Origin: Micromussa lordhowensis
Taxonomy: Eukaryota > Cnidaria > Anthozoa > Scleractinia > Lobophylliidae
Direction: 5' to 3'
Assembly: GCA_964020085.1 (NCBI GenBank)
Contig: OZ026600.1
Coordinates: 1,886,901 to 1,950,900, forward strand
DNA length: 64,000 nucleotides
Shown here: one piece after another, positions 35,357 through 50,000 of the stretch
Position numbering within the stretch: the stretch's first letter is position 1
Layout of the letters: the number at the start of each line of letters is the position of its first letter
Made by a program: the position numbers and the translations under genes
Notes under the pieces: generated by a model
Databases searched by the model: none
What the model saw: the letters and a program-made list of their open reading frames with translations, nothing else
Told to the model about the DNA's origin: nothing

Positions 35357-35665
35357 CGGGGGAACTCCCATTTAAAAAGGGCGGGGGGGGGGCTCGTTGG
35401 AAATTTTGAAAAGAATCCCCTAAGAGGTACCAAGATCCTGTTCTGTGGGCGTGGCTCGAATTTTTTTCCACCCCTAAGAAGTACCCATCCTAAAACAACA
35501 CCTTTATTCCCTGTCATTTTTTTTGGCTCATGTCCCTAAAGGTTATTGCAAAAGCTCGCACAGTGTACCTTTCGAGGCTGAACAACCTAAGAGGTACCAA
35601 AACTGCTTTTTAACTCCCAAAAGATACCTAGAGCACCTCCTTCATTTCTATGTGGGAGTCTCCCG
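35357..35665. mobile_element. Foldback repeat family, copy 1 (second copy at 56489-56784)
   Basis: The ends GGGGGAACTCCCATTTAAAA and ATGTGGGAGTCTCCC are imperfect inverted repeats. Internal blocks TTGGAAATTTTGAAAAGAAT, GTGGGCGTGGCT and TTTCGAGGCTGAACA recur in the same order at 56489-56784. Part of it (GTACCAAGATCCTGTTTTGA) also occurs at 52098-52200. The many GGTACC-like steps inside are characteristic. It codes for nothing. Confidence 0.65.
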
Positions 35666-36440
35666 GCTTTCGGTATAAGTAAGCTTTAGCAACAATGACG
35701 GTGATGTCGATCAAATCATTCAGTTGTCTGTCCGTGACAGATGTATCTTTCAGCTGAAAGTGTGAGGGCAGATGTAAATTCCAGAATGAGACGAGAAACT
35801 GAAATTTACCTTTGAAACTTTTATTCTCGTTCTTCCAAATGATTTTTAAGACATCCCACGGTGTCGTCTTCAGAAGGCAGTTAAAAAATGTGTCGAGATT
35901 TACGTATATGCAGAGTTCTTTTTCCGCTCATTGTACATTTGTTAGTTTGGCGACGTTTCCGTTGCCATTGCGGTTTGGCAAAGCTTCCCGGTATGTCGAG
36001 CTATTCCTGCATGTCCGAGGCCAAGATTTCACGAGGGAAAATATAATTTGTGCGAATAAGACAGAAATTGATATTTCTACGGCACGAGAGCAGAAGGGTC
36101 TGGGTACGATTGGTGTAAGGCATGATGGGTAGCAGGTGTCAGTTCATCACGTGGTGAGGCATTCTAGGCCTGCATCAGTCCGTGTAACTTTTGTTTCTTT
36201 TATAAATCATTATTATTTTGTAACTAGAGGTCCTCTAAACCCCGGAGGGATCGTGGCACTGCATTGGTTCGGGGGATACGTTTCCAGTTTTTTTCCCCCA
36301 CGAGGGTTTTTTCTTTTGGTTTTTCGTATCCGGCAGTGTCACAGGGAATCATTTCCCCGTAGTCAATTAGTTGTTGTTATTGCTCCACATGTATGTGGTT
36401 CTTGCTTGCTGCTGGTGTGAGGCCGAAAGAGACCAAAATA
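35666..36440. other. Unassigned intergenic stretch, possibly retroelement remnant
   Basis: Two adjacent open frames (35812-36132 and 36136-36420) cover this region but show no domain. The part at 36216-36440 is richer in G/C than its surroundings, has pyrimidine runs and ends in an AATAAA signal (in CCAAAATAAACC). That could be the end of a retroelement or an LTR. I found no partner copy in the window. Confidence 0.25.
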
Positions 36441-36940
36441 AACCTAATGGATTGCATTTGTCTGTCATGTAGTGAAGTTGAAATAGAGGATTGATTCATT
36501 CAACACTAGCATGACTGTTAAAATCACTTTAACTTAGCCTTGGGCAGGGGCACGGTTATGAATCTCAAAACTTCGCGCAGCCTTTTATTGTAGTGTTTGA
36601 GGGACAATATGGGAGAATTGCAGCTGAGATATATCTTAATTTAGTTGTTTGCGGTTTAAACTGCATCATAAAGACCATAATAGTCTGCATTGCGATGCAT
36701 TTCTACCAAAAGAATCTCATCAAACTTTAAATGTGCGTTTATTTTCCATAAAGACATACGATAGGCGATTTAATAAATACAATGATGTTTGTCCACTTTA
36801 TACAAAATCTCCATAGAAATTTATTTCTTTTTGATAGTAGTAAAATCTTTACTACAAAAGGCAAATGTTTCCTTAATAAAAAAAAATGCTAGAAATATGT
36901 TCTCTTCAGCTGAATAATGATGACTATATAGCCAGCAGAA

Positions 36941-37044
36941 ATCAGGGATTAGAAAACTGCAGTTCTTTTTCTCTTCACCCATGTGAAAGTCGATCAGGGA
37001 TTAGAAAACTGCAGTTCTTTTTCTCTTCACCCATGTGAAAGTCG
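36941..37044 (+). repeat. Perfect 52-bp tandem duplication
   Basis: The unit starting ATCAGGGATTAGAAAACTGC and ending ATGTGAAAGTCG occurs twice without a single difference (36941-36992 and 36993-37044). The identity implies a recent duplication, or an assembly artefact at a read junction. Confidence 0.9.
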
Positions 37045-38029
37045 GCTAAGTTTTATCCAGCCGATTCTTCTCGCTTATAATTTCTGATGCATCGCGAGAA
37101 AAGAATGGTCAACTGCATATTGACAATTTTTATTTCATTTTACTGAAAGTGAAAATCACGCCAGCGTGAAAGAAAAGAAAACTCGAGGTCTAGTAGCATT
37201 TACCACAATTTTTTTGGTAGACACCACGCTGGAAAAATTTGAAAACGCAGTTTTATTTCTACGGTTAGGATTATCGTCCGCACTAATCCGCCACGGAAAC
37301 AAAGCTTTTTTTGAAAACGCTCTTCAAACAAGCATTGCGTTTTAGCATGGACGGAAAAAGTTTTGACAACGGAGACTTTTGAAAACGATAAAACTGTCAC
37401 GATAATCGTGTGATTAAGTCTAACCCGCAAGGCTCACTCAAGCGCTTCTGCCTCGGGTGATTGTTGCATTTTCAAATTCCCTCGGCGTTGTGTGGACAGA
37501 AAACATTTGATGTCAAATTTTTCCGGCGTATTGTGGATAGGGTGTAGAACTAAAATATGAAACCGTTTTTTTAGTGCATTAATTATTTTCACAAAATTCG
37601 AAGTTGTGGATGCTATATATCCACAATGCATAACTACTTTTCTAGTGTTAGTAAACTTAAATATCCTCTAGCTTTTCAGCTTACGCCCTAATTTTGACTA
37701 CTTATAATACAGGAATTATTTGCCCCACCTAGCTTGACAGTGTAAATTCTAAACTTGGTTGAAGTCTAACAATGTCATAACAGTAGATCGCTTTTTCGGG
37801 ACTCGGGGTGTTGCGTGACGTCATTGATGGCACCTGTTAGTACACCTGACACTATCTGTTCAAGCCTGACCGCTGCCTATATCCGCGGTTTAATAAAAAC
37901 AATGCAGTCCTTTTCAGCGATACTAATTAGCAGTCCCGCTAACACGGAACTGAAACAGCTGTAACCACAAATAAACTAAAATTCGTACAAATTCAATCAA
38001 GCGGACAAAACGTCAAAATTTTCCTCTAA
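37045..38029. other. Intergenic, decayed repeats
   Basis: The stretch at about 37200-37420 has the GAAAACG(C/A)-rich texture of an old foldback element (CTACGGTTAGGATTATCG on one side and CGATAATCGTGTGATTAAG on the other). No gene is seen. The 3' UTR of the minus-strand pseudokinase probably reaches into the last few hundred bases. Confidence 0.35.
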
Positions 38030-39058
38030 CTATTTCGGTTTTGTTGAGTGCATACGTTCTTTTGTGAAGTAAAATACATCCTGAATCGTGGGCCGCAACC
38101 ATGGCTCGGGAATTAAACAAGACATGATTAAATATCCTATGTCGGGGCTGTATAAGTTTTCTGCCTCTTGTAATCTTGCTGGAGGGACCCCATTAACAAC
38201 ATTATTCAAGGTTTCAAAAATATTTTCACCCTGGTGAAGAGGGAAAGCAGGTTCTAGAAACGCCAATTCGTAGGCCACGCATCCCAGCGACCAGGAATCC
38301 TGTTTGTTCGAATGCTTTTGTCCTCGTATTCTCTCCGGGGCAACGTAAATCCCATAGAAAGAATCTTTGCCGTCAACACAGACGTTAAGCTCTGTTTCAC
38401 TGGGCGTATAAATTAACAGATTGTGCAGCAAAATATCTCCCGTGTTTGAGAGGGACAAAGTTTTGCTTTGGATCTCCGCGTGCACCATCTGTCGCCTCTG
38501 TAAATACCACAAAGCATCGCAGATTTGATGAAGCATTTTCCACAAAAGCCACTCAGAGAATTTAACACCTGCTTTGCGATATTCCTGCACCAGTTCGTAA
38601 AGACTCTTTGGAAACGGCTCTAATACAACCCCTACCGTTTCTTGCTCTCTGAACCACAACAACACCTTCATAATGTTTTTGTGATTTATCTCCGTCCATT
38701 TGTCCAAGAGACGCGAAACGGTTGTGGAATTACAAGCTTTGACGTTGATGCACTTCAAAAGAACCTTAGAATCATCCAGCAAACTGCGGGTTGGATAAAT
38801 ACTATGAACTCGCATGTCTCTGGAGAGATTTAAGCTCTGCACCTCAAACTCTCGAAAGCTAAAATCCGATGTCAAAAAGTCAATTAAATTTCGCGGCAAT
38901 GGAAGTTCTTTTCGCGCTCTCCGTAGTCGATGCAATCCTGTGTTCCTTATAATCACGGCCCTACAGAGTTTTCGGAGGCTCGTTGTTTTAGGTTTCGATA
39001 TCCACATTTGTCGCTTTGAGCTCTTCCACTGCAGCTCCGCTTCAGCTCTCGTACTCAT
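38030..39058 (-). CDS. NEK-like pseudokinase, single exon
   Basis: A 342-aa protein kinase-fold protein that should not catalyse phosphate transfer. Fold landmarks are present: VLLKCINV with the candidate VAIK lysine at K102, a helical N-lobe, YVAPERI (APE at 240-242), and DSWSLGCVAYEL (254-265), best matching the NEK/SCYL-type kinases. Catalytic elements are lost: no glycine-rich loop before K102, HRD is HAE (193-195), the catalytic-loop Asn is absent (QSKT at 197-200), and the DFG position reads LHNL (211-214). About 80 residues, basic and without known domain, precede the kinase region. There is one continuous frame with ATG at 39058 and TAG at 38030-38032, while the surrounding genes are all split. 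It may therefore have arisen by retrocopy, although the frame is intact. It is head to head with KAT5. Exact orthology (for example the STKLD1-like group) is not settled. Confidence 0.8.
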   Translation of the reverse strand: MSTRAEAELQWKSSKRQMWISKPKTTSLRKLCRAVIIRNTGLHRLRRARKELPLPRNLIDFLTSDFSFREFEVQSLNLSRDMRVHSIYPTRSLLDDSKVLLKCINVKACNSTTVSRLLDKWTEINHKNIMKVLLWFREQETVGVVLEPFPKSLYELVQEYRKAGVKFSEWLLWKMLHQICDALWYLQRRQMVHAEIQSKTLSLSNTGDILLHNLLIYTPSETELNVCVDGKDSFYGIYVAPERIRGQKHSNKQDSWSLGCVAYELAFLEPAFPLHQGENIFETLNNVVNGVPPARLQEAENLYSPDIGYLIMSCLIPEPWLRPTIQDVFYFTKERMHSTKPK

Positions 39059-39822
39059 GGATAAATAATTGTGCGAACTTCGCTGAGCATAACAGCTTCG
39101 GGATGGGCGGCTTTAAGTCCTCGATTGGGCATGACAGAATGTATCGTTTTGAACATAGTAATAAGTCATTTGCAGTTGATTCGGTCTGACATGGCAATTT
39201 CGCTACTTAAATAGCACTAACTGCATTTAAATTTTATCGCGCAATAATAAACCGAAATTAGCATATGATGTCACTTCCGTTAGACGTGCTGGCCAGGGAC
39301 AAGCTTAGACTTGCACTTTCCAGAATTTTTTCGAAGTTTACAAGAATTATGAAAAGAAACCTTGAATCGTACATGTTTCACTTTTCAATCAGAAAGCAAC
39401 GTACCTGGAACTAAAAATCTGAATGGTAACGAGTTCTACAGATCATTACGACAACGAACAGTTTAGAGAGCGTGACTTTTAGCAGGTTACTGCTTAGTCA
39501 CACAACCGGAAAGTGGGCCGGTTTTGGAGTGCGTCACTACGCGAAATTCCCAAACGTAATATCATTAACGTTTTTAACGACAAATTTGTACACTCTTCAA
39601 GAAACAATCCTGTTATATCGAACAATATTGCTATCAACGGCTGAAAAATCCCAGGAAATCGTAGCCACTCGAGAAAATTGTAACTGCTGGGTAAAAGTTG
39701 CACAATAATGGCCGTGAAAGACTGGACCCCGCTACACGGTTATAGATCGATAAAAGATCGGCAATATTCGCGGACTCGATAATTGAACGGAAACGTTCGT
39801 TGTACATCCTCGTCGTTCAGCA
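39059..39822. promoter_or_regulatory. Shared intergenic promoter region, pseudokinase/KAT5
   Basis: 764 bases separate the two start codons of divergent genes. No canonical TATA box is obvious at a sensible distance on either side. Calling it a bidirectional promoter is an inference from the head-to-head geometry. Confidence 0.45.
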
Positions 39823-44029
<4,207 letters not shown>

Positions 44030-44223
44030 CAAGGGGGTTGAATGAACTCTGGAACATGGGATGGGAGGGTGGAAACTGAAGAAATTAATCTATTCTTACT
44101 AATTTTAGTAATTTTTCCCATACTCTTCACAACTTATTGGGGGCTGGGGTGGATAAAAATGTCTAGAGTGGCATGAAAAAAAAAAGAGTTAATAATTCAA
44201 TCACTCTTATCAATAGTTCACAA
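44030..44223. other. KAT5 3' region
   Basis: AT-rich sequence directly after the KAT5 stop, presumably 3' UTR. No clear cleavage signal could be assigned. Confidence 0.35.
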
Positions 44224-44336
44224 TTATTCACCAAAGTGGAGGTGAAAGTGGTGGATATTTAGACAGAAATATTTACCTCGCTGCTTTGCGGCTCGGTAAA
44301 TATCCACCACTTTCACCGACACTGAGGTGAATAATA
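44224..44336. mobile_element. Foldback hairpin downstream of KAT5
   Basis: Left ATTATTCACCAAAGTGGAGG and right CACTGAGGTGAATAAT are inverted, and inside them GTGAAAGTGGTGGATATTT pairs with AAATATCCACCACTTTCAC. The loop is near 44285. A second inverted pair (TTAGTATATAGCACAC at 44340; GTGTGGTATATACTAA at 44525) follows directly. Confidence 0.7.
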
Positions 44337-44803
44337 TTGTTTTAGTATATAGCACACAAGCTGAATAATCAGCCAACCTGAAAGTAACTTTATTTGTGAC
44401 GATATACCGACATAGCGAGACAGGAAGCCATTTTGTTTTTCTTCGGCTGCTGGGAGGTGAATAGTACTTGGATAATCACCTCTGAGCTAGCCAATCAGTG
44501 TGCGCAAAAAGTACTACTCACTTGTGTGGTATATACTAATAATCTTTATTCTAGTGTACAAGTTATTTTGAGGTCAAACGGTAAACTTTCAAAACCAAGG
44601 AGATCTTAATTGTTGCCATTATGACTTCTGACACAACCTTATAACAGAGAAATGTCTGAAGATGAGAAGACTGATCTAGATTTGTAAAGATTCACTTTCC
44701 ACGGGATTCTGTTGTTGAGTTAAGGTGTAATTAAGTTCAACTTTCAAAATTTAAAACAAAGATGAATGAAAGTTTTTTCATATCGTTTGGTGATATGCTG
44801 TGG

Positions 44804-44921
44804 CAATAGACAGATTCTGCTAACATGTGTTTACATCCTTGTTGCCACCCAATGATTGATCACATGATCTGAATTGGGTGGCAACAAGGATGTAAACGTG
44901 TTAGCCAAATCTGTCTATTCC
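44804..44921. mobile_element. Near-perfect foldback of 118 bp
   Basis: The arm CAATAGACAGATTCTGCTAA followed by CATGTGTTTACATCCTTGTT pairs with AACAAGGATGTAAACGTGTT followed by AGCCAAATCTGTCTATT. The loop is at about 44853-44872. Typical MITE or solo hairpin. Confidence 0.7.
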
Positions 44922-46297
44922 AACTGTAGATAGGGCTACAGAGCACAAAGATGAATCTTCAGGGATCTGTGAAGTGCAGTGACAAGAAAGTCAGAGTTTT
45001 GTCACTTTGTTTTTATTTCAAAATGTTATTTCCTGCAGTGACCCAGCACATATTCGTGCCCTCCTCCCAGGTTTCTTATGATCAGTCCTTCAAGCAAGGG
45101 TATACATTTAGCCAAGATATTTATTTGTATATTATGGTCACAATAAATATTGTAAATAGTGCATTAATCGTCTGTTGGTTTTGACTGCTTCTTGCGAGGT
45201 TATGTTTGTACTTGCCTTACATCTCGAAAAGAAAATAGGCAAATCAGTCATCAATCTGTCTTACTTAACCCAAAAAGTTCCATATTCTGAGGCACAAAGA
45301 AGTTTCATTGTTCCATCTTGTAGTTAGAATACTTCCAATTTTTCCAGTGAGTTCAAATTTGATATTTTAGGTATCAGTGGGCAAGTGGAGACAGCAGTTC
45401 TTTTCAGTGACTTTCAGTGAATAATTAGTTTATTTATATGAGTAAAAACAGCTTTCTTGGGCTTTGGACATTTGTTTTGAGATCTGTCTATTGGAAAAGC
45501 CACGTCAGTCATTTAGAAACTTGAACTTGTTACAATAATAAAATTTTTGTTGGCTTAAAATAAAGTTTAGACTTAATAATAAAAACATTTTTAACTCTCA
45601 AGACTTTCCAGAGTGTTAAATATAAATCAAAATAGGTCAGACTTTTTTTGGAGGGGTGGGCAGGGGAGGGGGTTCAAGGCAGGTAAATCACCAGGTCTTT
45701 TGAGTTGTAAGTAAGCCATGCCTTACAAGGTGGTGTGGTAAAAAATTTGAAAAAAAAACATAACATCAATATAATTGTTACAACTACTATAAAAGTTATA
45801 ACTGATATCGAAGTCATTAGGCAATATTGTAAATAAGTTACTGCAGCAATGAATGTGCAAGATTCATTTAGTAGCATCAGTTGCTAATTATTTATTCATT
45901 ATTTCCACATGTTAGAAAATGTTAAGGTAGAAAGAGGTGCCATTGCATAATTTATTACCATGTTCTACCAAGTGGTATTATGATAATTATGTATTGTGAG
46001 TACATCTGTTAACTGCGAGACAATTCAAAGGTTAGCACATAATTATTGTCTAGCATTTTGATCTGGTACAGTTTGTGCCAAGCGCTAGAACCATGAAGCA
46101 CTTTTTACATTGTAGCCAAACATGCATCAATAACAGACGTTATAGGTAACTGACATGCATGACAAGGATATTATTTCACACCTGGTAACCATAACAATGT
46201 ACTGGTAAACTGCTTGTAGTTATTTGAACTTATGAATGCATGCATTACAAGGTGAAGACATCTTAATAAGATATTCGAGTTGTCTGATGTTTCAATG
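44922..46297. other. Intergenic between KAT5 and methyltransferase gene
   Basis: AT-rich, with scattered AATAAA signals (for example 45146-45151) on the plus strand. No exon is supported on either strand. The KAT5 and methyltransferase 3' ends converge here. Confidence 0.35.
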
Positions 46298-46679
46298 TTG
46301 CTGACATCATTATCAAAGTAAAAAATGACAGTTTTATCACTATGTGAATATAAATGGTGGAAGCAGATGAGTATAATAGACATTTGCTTGTGATCTCGTG
46401 TAAAAAGCTTCGCACAGATTGAGTCAGTTTCCATCTGCACAGGATCTCAAAACCGGTTTTAATCAACAACTTTGCAGTATTAAAAAACGCCACAAATTTG
46501 ATTGTCTATCCACAAAATGTTAATTATTCTGGATAACTTTGAACATGCGAACTGACTCTATCTGCACAAACTGTTTATGTGAGATCACAAGCAAAATTAA
46601 TATCTATTATACTAGTTCCACTAATTTATATTGCATTGCAATAAAACTGTTATTTTTACCTTGGTAATGATGTCAGCAA
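46298..46679. mobile_element. Long inverted-repeat element, intergenic
   Basis: The ends TTGCTGACATCATTATCAAA and TTGGTAATGATGTCAGCAA are inverted. Further in, GACAGTTTTAT / ATAAAACTGT and TTGCTTGTGATCTCGTGTAA / TGTGAGATCACAAGCAAA continue the pairing. It spans 382 bases with no coding potential. Confidence 0.65.
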
Positions 46680-47008
46680 CAACAACTCTAATTATTTTAT
46701 TATTTCTATTGACGTTTTTCAGTAAACCGCTAATCATAACACATCTTTGTAAATTGTTTAGTATTGCACTAGGAGGGAATAAAACAGAAACGTATAAATC
46801 TTAATAGAAATACTGTCAGCAGTAATTAAGCTATTGAGAGATTTATTTTAAATGATCCCACATGCCATTGTTATATTCCATGTACCAGTATTGCAATTGT
46901 ACAAGATTATGTTAAAATAAATAATGTGATATATTTTTGGTCATATTTTTGTCTCTTTACTGGATGACTTGTGTAATGGAACATGCTTCTATCATTGACT
47001 GACAATCT

Positions 47009-50000
47009 TCACTTCACTTGATAAAAGAAAATGTTCTGTAGTTCAAAAATGTCATCATCACAAGATGTTTCTGTTACATTGTAGCTTACAGCTGTACAAG
47101 GCTTTATCCAATTGTTGAGATCAATGCAAGCCTACAAAAGGAAACAGAACTTCATCAGGTATAAATTCTACTTTAGAGTAGAATGTCTTTAATCCAATGC
47201 ATGTCACAATGCTCATAACTGTTCTATTCACGCTTCGTTCTCTCACAAAAATGAATAAGAAGAAAATAACGGAAATGTTCTAACTTTATTCCTTTTAAAA
47301 ATTATCTTACACTGAATTTATGTGCAGTTATTTTATGGCACTATAGCCTGAAATGTCAGTCATCTGATGCCCTCAGCCTAGCCGAGGGAGGGAGAGGACT
47401 GACATTTCAGGATATAGGTCACTACTCAAGTTTAGGCAAAGTTAAAATCAAGCCAGGGCTAATCAGTGGTCTTACCAACAGTGTAAATGCCTGTGCTTTA
47501 ATTTGCACTCTTGTTTTGCTTGATTGATAGGTTTTCCCTCACTCACTCCCTTGTAAGTACACCTATGTAGTGATTCCTGTGCTGTGTTGGCAGATGCCTG
47601 GAGGTCGGTGGTGGCTGGGTTACCATAGAGACCTTAATATCCCTTCCTCTCTTTTCCTACCTTTATGACCCCTGTTCTCCAATGCTTCATTCAGTTTTGA
47701 GTTTAAATTATGTTAACTTAAATATTTACTTTTAAAATAATGAAAATAACTGTAATCTCAACCAACCTTATTATTGAATATTGTGGCTTCTTCAAGACTA
47801 GGCACAGTGACTAAAACACAACCAGGCTTTGTCAAGTGCTCTCTAAGAATCTTCCAGGTTCTTGGCACAAAAACAAAAACAACAAAAAGAAACAATATTA
47901 TTATATTACTTAAGTTACTCTGGCCTTTACAAGTCAAGGCATGTCATTCTTGCATTTTGTAATCAGCAATACAGGATTAATCCTCTGTTTCCTACCTGAT
48001 CTGTTCATCCACTGGTAGAAAGAACTCGAAGACATTGTTCAGAACAACAACATCCGCTGAAGAAACAAATGAAATAAAGATTTACCAAAATCATGCATTT
48101 TTGAAACAAATGTCCATGTGATTGGTAGGTAAAGCAAAGTATGCATTCAGGCCATGTGGCTCATCAGGCTAAAGCTTATCCAGTTTCTGTAGCATGAAGT
48201 GACAAGGAATATTTATACTCCCCCCTGGATGGGATGCCCGTCCATCACAGGGTTACCCCCAGCATTAAATTGGCCAATACTCATTTGTACACCTGGGTGG
48301 AGAGAGGCACTGTGAGAGTAAAGTGTGTTGCCCAGGGCTCAAACCTGGACGGCTCAATCAGGAGTTGAGAGTACTAACCATCAGGCCACTAAGCCTCCAC
48401 AGACTTCAAGTAATGTCCAGATTATTTCTCCCTGACTTCTCCCTGCAAGTGTCCTGACCAAGAACACAATAGACCAGGGTTCGAACCCAGACCACTCAAT
48501 CCAGAATCATGTGCACTAACCACAAAGTCACTGCACCTCCACGCATGTGATTGTGTGAAATATACTCACGAAAACAAACCAATAAGAAATAAAGAACAAG
48601 TGGAAAGCCACAGGCTACAAGTACATAAATTGTACTGAAATGGTGATTTTCAATGCAACATGGTAAAACTGGTCAAATCTCATTCACAGAAAGAATGACA
48701 AAATAATGGATAATATAAAATAATATTTTAATGAATTTCCATTCAGTCCTCAACACAAATTTCTCAAGATTATAATATGCAGTTGTTTGTAGTTGTGTTA
48801 ATTAAAATACCAGTACTGACTTTGTTTATACCTTGTTCCAAGAGGGTAGGCTCATTGCAAATATCAGAACATCTGATCTGAGAGAACAGCAAAGACATAA
48901 TGAAGTATATGAATATTATTGTTTGTCTCATGACACGGTCACTTGTGATGTAGATCTTGATGTTTTGACTGCATACTGCTATTCTTTATCAGGTGAATCA
49001 AGGTCAACTTGTTATGTGTCACAGATAAAGTACTATGCTTTTGCAGTGATTGGACAGTTTTCAACAGCGGCAATTATTGCATTTTGCCATTTCATTAACT
49101 TGGAATTCTACTGCATGAGAATTGCAACTCCCCTTGGATGAGATGCTGGTCACTTGCAGGTATATAATACCATTATTTGATGATTTAGCAGCATCATTAT
49201 GTGCTGTTATGTTGAATGATTTGCAGCCAACAAACTTACACATCTTTTAAAAACTCACCTCCACTCGATCTGACATCTTGTACTTTTCTATTATCTCTTG
49301 TTGCAAGTTACACAAATCTGAGTTGATTTCCACTCCAATAATCTTCTGTATTGTACTAAAATGATATGCCTAGGAGAAAAGGTAATAAATTGGTCAAAGT
49401 ATTAATTTTAAAAATCATTTGATAACCGTTTGACATTTGGCACCTAAGTGTCACCCAATGTTTTGATGAAGACTGACTTAACTATAATTTCTGCTGACAC
49501 AAGACTTTCTTAGCCTTGCAAAAGAGATTAAAAACAAGTTTCTGTAAGACAGATAAAATGTGGCTAAAATTATGTGAGAAGTTAACATCTTGAAGCGTAT
49601 ATATCTATAAGGTAAAACCATTAAGGCAAGAAGGCAGATTGTTAAAATAACACGATGGCCTAGCTAATTGCAGCCATCGACCAACTGATCAAGTCATGTA
49701 CGTGCCAGGACTAAAAAGTAAACAGTAACTGTGAGCCTATAGCCTTGCCACTTAATTACACAGGGTTTGTGCTTTTCTTCAGAGTAACAAATGTGGTGAC
49801 TGATGTTGTAATAATAATACTCTATTTTAATGTCCAATAGCCTGGGGGTAGTGGATTTTGCAGTCTGGCAAGTGGATTCCATAGTTCCTTGGGAAAATTA
49901 AGGAATGTAAATTTCAAAACTACTATTAATAAGAGATGAAATGTTGAGGGGCTGGTATGAATGTCTTGTATAACACAGTTACAGCTTCCCTGAAGGGCAA

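Noticed and set aside
35812..36420. Two adjacent frames of 106 and 94 codons
   Set aside because: There is no recognisable protein feature and the sequence looks like non-coding or retroelement DNA.
48833..49141. 102-codon plus-strand frame
   Set aside because: It overlaps, in antisense, the small methyltransferase exon at 48832-48877, which is supported by splice phase and protein similarity to the fold.
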